Positions 5,106 to 6,775 of a stretch of 6,775 bases of DNA are shown here, in pieces; position 1 is the first letter of the stretch, and each line of letters opens with the position of its first letter. The stretch is from Solirubrobacterales bacterium 70-9 (GTDB lineage Bacteria > Actinomycetota > Thermoleophilia > Solirubrobacterales > 70-9). The notes below the pieces were generated by a model that saw only the letters and a program-made list of their open reading frames with translations, was not told where the DNA came from and did no database searches. Where the stretch lies: contig MKSH01000144.1 in the NCBI GenBank assembly GCA_001898095.1, positions 2,353 through 9,127 of the forward strand, in the 5' to 3' direction. Made by a program: the position numbers and the translations under genes.

Positions 5106-5697
5106 GCCAGACGCGGGGGCCGCGGGGGAGCTTCAACTCCTCGGTGATGCGGAAGCCGAAGCGGGCGCAGTAGGCGAGGTTGCTCTCCTTCGAGGACTCG
5201 AGGTAGGCGCCGACGCCGTCGCGATCGCATTCCGCCAGCACCGGGGCGAGGACGGCGGTGCCGAGGCCGCGGCCTTGCGCGTCGGGGTCGGTGCCGAGGG
5301 TCGCCAGGTACCAGTGCGGCGGCTGCGGCGGGTGGCGGCGTTCGACCCCGAGCAGGCCCCAGCCGACCAGCGGCGCGCGACGCAGCAGGCGCGGGTGGAG
5401 CATCGCGCGGGAGAAGGCGAGGTCGTCGCGGGGGCTGCTGCGCCAGCGGTCGGGGGCGGCCCAGACGGCGGCACTCTCGCCGCCCGGGGTCATCCAGACC
5501 TCGCCCGCGCGCAGCATCTGCCGGTTGCGGGCGTCGTGGAAGCGCTCCAGCATCCACGGCCGCAGGTCGGCGCGCGGACAGCCGAAGCGGGCGACCGGGT
5601 CGTCGTCGAAGGCGCGGGTCAGCATCCGCGCCAGAGCGGGCAGGTCCGCCGCTCCCGCGCGGCGAATCCCCGCCTCGGCTCCCCCGCCGGCGGCCAT
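5083..5697 (-). CDS. GNAT-family N-acetyltransferase
   Basis: Cytoplasmic acyltransferase of 204 residues that would use acetyl-CoA on an unknown amine. The N-terminal part (about residues 11-38) has the IRRAGAADLPALARMLTRAF opening followed by DDDPVARF, as in GNATs of the puromycin-acetyltransferase-like group. Motif A is YLATLGTDPDAQGRGLG (about 130-146), with the Q-x-x-G-x-G-type pyrophosphate loop at Q141-G146. Motif B is AYLESSKESNLAYCARFGF (about 164-182), followed by LPRGPRVWLMWR. ATG 5697 lies 4 bp after the stop of the DUF4242-like frame, with GAGG only 2 bases upstream, so it may depend on coupling with that gene. The convergent VOC gene overlaps its 3' end, so transcripts of the two could pair. 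The substrate cannot be assigned from sequence. Confidence 0.9.
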   Translation of the reverse strand: MAAGGGAEAGIRRAGAADLPALARMLTRAFDDDPVARFGCPRADLRPWMLERFHDARNRQMLRAGEVWMTPGGESAAVWAAPDRWRSSPRDDLAFSRAMLHPRLLRRAPLVGWGLLGVERRHPPQPPHWYLATLGTDPDAQGRGLGTAVLAPVLAECDRDGVGAYLESSKESNLAYCARFGFRITEELKLPRGPRVWLMWRDAR

Positions 5698-5701
5698 CGC
5701 C

Positions 5702-5997
5702 TCAGGCTGCCGCGGCCTCTGGGTCGGGCCGCACGATCACGGTGTCGGCGACCGCGACGATCTCGTCGGCCGGCAGGTCGGCGCGCTGGGCGTGCTCGCG
5801 GATCGCCTCCCGGCTCGAGGCCTGGTAGATGCAGACGGTGCCGACCGCCTCGCCGCCCTCCTCGAGGACCGGCTGCGGATCCAGCGGATGTCGTCCGACA
5901 TCTCCTCGTCACCGACCTGGCTCGACCGCGCCGCGGCCTCAGGCGGCGCCGCCGGGTTCGGCCGCCCGTCGCGGCGCAGGATCACGTACGCGTCCAT
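5702..5997 (-). pseudogene. DUF4242-like (SCO4226-type) protein gene, frameshifted
   Basis: Two half-frames together encode a protein of about 98 residues. The first (5997-5872, 42 codons) runs from MDAYVILRRDG through VGDEEMSDDIRWIRS. The second (5869-5702, 55 codons plus TGA) continues VLEEGGEAVGTVCIYQASS, then REAIREHAQRADLPADE and ends ADTVIVRPDPEAAAA. Only two bases (5871-5870) lie between the last in-frame codon of the first half and the first of the second, where the family normally has one aromatic residue, so a single base is missing. Unshifted, the frame stops at 5737 after an arginine-rich nonsense tail. The family resembles DUF4242, whose Streptomyces member SCO4226 is described as a nickel-binding ferredoxin-fold protein. 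Strong ribosome binding (AAGGAGG) and intact codon use on both sides suggest a recent mutation or a sequencing error. GNAT follows 4 bp later. Confidence 0.75.
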
Positions 5998-6080
5998 CGC
6001 TCCTCCTTCGTCCGGTCTACCCGGCTCAGTCCGAGCATACGTCCGCCGGCCCCTTCGGGTTCGACCCATTCGGCGCTCGC
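5998..6080 (-). promoter_or_regulatory. Spacer and Shine-Dalgarno upstream of the DUF4242-like gene
   Basis: AAGGAGG at 6008-6002 on the minus strand is a full anti-16S match, 4 bases before the ATG at 5997. This fixes the gene start. The rest of the 83-bp spacer after the PKD gene has no convincing -35/-10 pair and no strong terminator. The only local structure is a 4-bp GGGT/ACCC stem near 6058-6068. Confidence 0.6.
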
Positions 6081-6775
6081 TCAGCGGTGGCGCTTGTGGC
6101 GCGGCGCGCGCAGCAGGGCGACCGAGCGGTGCACGGTCTTCGAGCCACATCCCGCGCTCGGGGTGAAGGTGACGCGGTACCTGACCCCCGCGCGGAGCGT
6201 CTTCTTCAGCCTTTTGTTCAGCTCGACCCGGGCGTGGAGCGTCACCACCGCCGTCCCCGGCTTGCGCACCTTGCGGGTCACCGCGTGAATCTTCTTGCCG
6301 AACAGCAGGAAGTAGCCGGTGCTGGGGAAGTGCAGGCGCAGTCGCACGGTCCCGTTCTTGCGGTTGTGGGACACGCCGCCGACGCCGAAATTGGCGCTGC
6401 ATAGGGGACCGGCGGGCGACGGGGCCTTGACCGTGACCGGGTGGGTGACCGAGGCGAGCGAGCTGCCGTTACAGTAGGCGGTGCGGCCGGTGAAGACCTG
6501 GGTGAGGCTGCAGCCTTCGTCGTCGACCAGAGTCAGGTTCGTAAAGTACGTGCCGGCGTCGGCGAAGGCGTGGTCGACCGTGAGCCCGGTCGGCGAGGCG
6601 CCGTCGCCCATCGTCCAGCGGTAGGAAGCGATCGTGCTGTCGAGGTCGGTCGAGGCGGCGGCGCTGAAGGTGACCGGGGTTCCGGCGGTGGCGACCGGCG
6701 GGTCGAAGGCGGCGACCGGTGCCTGGTCGGGGGCGACGACGAGGTCGAAGACTTCGGCGCCCGGCCGCGCGATCG
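6081..6775 (-). CDS. Secreted PKD-domain protein, C-terminal part (5' end beyond the right edge)
   Basis: Some 230 C-terminal residues are visible in an open frame that runs off the window. A PKD domain occupies about residues 17-116: QAPVAAFDPPVATAGTPVTF opens it, YRWTMGDG (51-58) is the characteristic tryptophan/GDG turn, and HAFADAGTYFTNLTLVDDEG (68-87) is the closing strand pair. After it come a linker and a basic beta-rich domain (about 125-225), with GTVRLRLHFPSTGYFLLFG, GTAVVTLHARVELNKRLKK and YRVTFTPSAGCG, ending in RAPRHKRHR. Cysteines at 88, 101, 125 and 209 could form disulfides. PKD domains are extracellular and mediate surface or carbohydrate contacts. Similar Solirubrobacterales proteins often carry N-terminal beta-propeller repeats, and IARPGAEVFDLVVAPDQ at the edge would fit that, but the part outside is unseen. 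It precedes the DUF4242-like gene by 83 bp. Confidence 0.85.
   Translation of the reverse strand, partial: IARPGAEVFDLVVAPDQAPVAAFDPPVATAGTPVTFSAAASTDLDSTIASYRWTMGDGASPTGLTVDHAFADAGTYFTNLTLVDDEGCSLTQVFTGRTAYCNGSSLASVTHPVTVKAPSPAGPLCSANFGVGGVSHNRKNGTVRLRLHFPSTGYFLLFGKKIHAVTRKVRKPGTAVVTLHARVELNKRLKKTLRAGVRYRVTFTPSAGCGSKTVHRSVALLRAPRHKRHR

Noticed and set aside
6050..6075. tRNA-like T-arm sequence GGGTTCGACCC
   Set aside because: The flanks do not give a 5-bp T-stem around the loop, and no acceptor, D or anticodon arms can be folded on either strand.
5258..6288. Plus-strand frames of 302 and 337 codons on the right
   Set aside because: Both are arginine/proline-rich shadows crossing the GNAT gene, the DUF4242-like frames and the PKD gene, all of which show family motifs on the minus strand.
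1..6775. CRISPR array, insertion sequence, prophage, toxin-antitoxin or defence system
   Set aside because: No spaced direct repeats, transposase or integrase motifs, phage structural genes or nuclease signatures were seen. The genes are regulatory, metabolic or secreted types.

Overview
The window is a high-GC, tightly packed bacterial segment with actinobacterial features: strong G/C bias at third codon positions, an OmpR-type two-component pair, a secreted PKD-domain protein with a basic tail, and a membrane-anchored HTH protein of a type I associate with Thermoleophilia/Solirubrobacterales. That assignment is inferred from protein style only. There are no rRNA or tRNA genes, CRISPR arrays or insertion sequences. 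It looks like ordinary chromosome carrying several small regulatory units.

Left part (1-2347): a two-component system on the minus strand. An OmpR-family response regulator is followed, with stop and start overlapping, by a HAMP/HisKA sensor kinase cut by the left edge. Divergent from the regulator is a DedA-family membrane protein. The spacer between them holds two interleaved inverted repeats that could form a shared operator. The DedA gene ends in a perfect 21-bp hairpin.

Middle (2354-5105): a TfoX N-terminal-domain protein (minus) lies on the far side of that hairpin. A spacer of about 200 bp follows, with small hairpins and a doubtful 18-codon ORF. Next is a membrane-anchored HTH regulator (minus), facing a small secreted four-cysteine protein (plus). 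The secreted gene's stop overlaps the start of a compact AraC-type regulator, and a VOC/glyoxalase-fold gene follows 48 bp later. The secreted protein, AraC and VOC genes read as one co-directional group.

Right part (5083-6775, all minus): an N-terminally truncated secreted PKD-domain protein, then a DUF4242-like gene with a strong Shine-Dalgarno but a single-base frameshift in its middle, then a GNAT acetyltransferase whose 3' end overlaps the convergent VOC gene by 23 bp. No novel multi-gene system is evident. The points most worth checking are the membrane HTH regulator paired with the secreted protein, the DUF4242 frameshift, the long hairpin and the putative operator.
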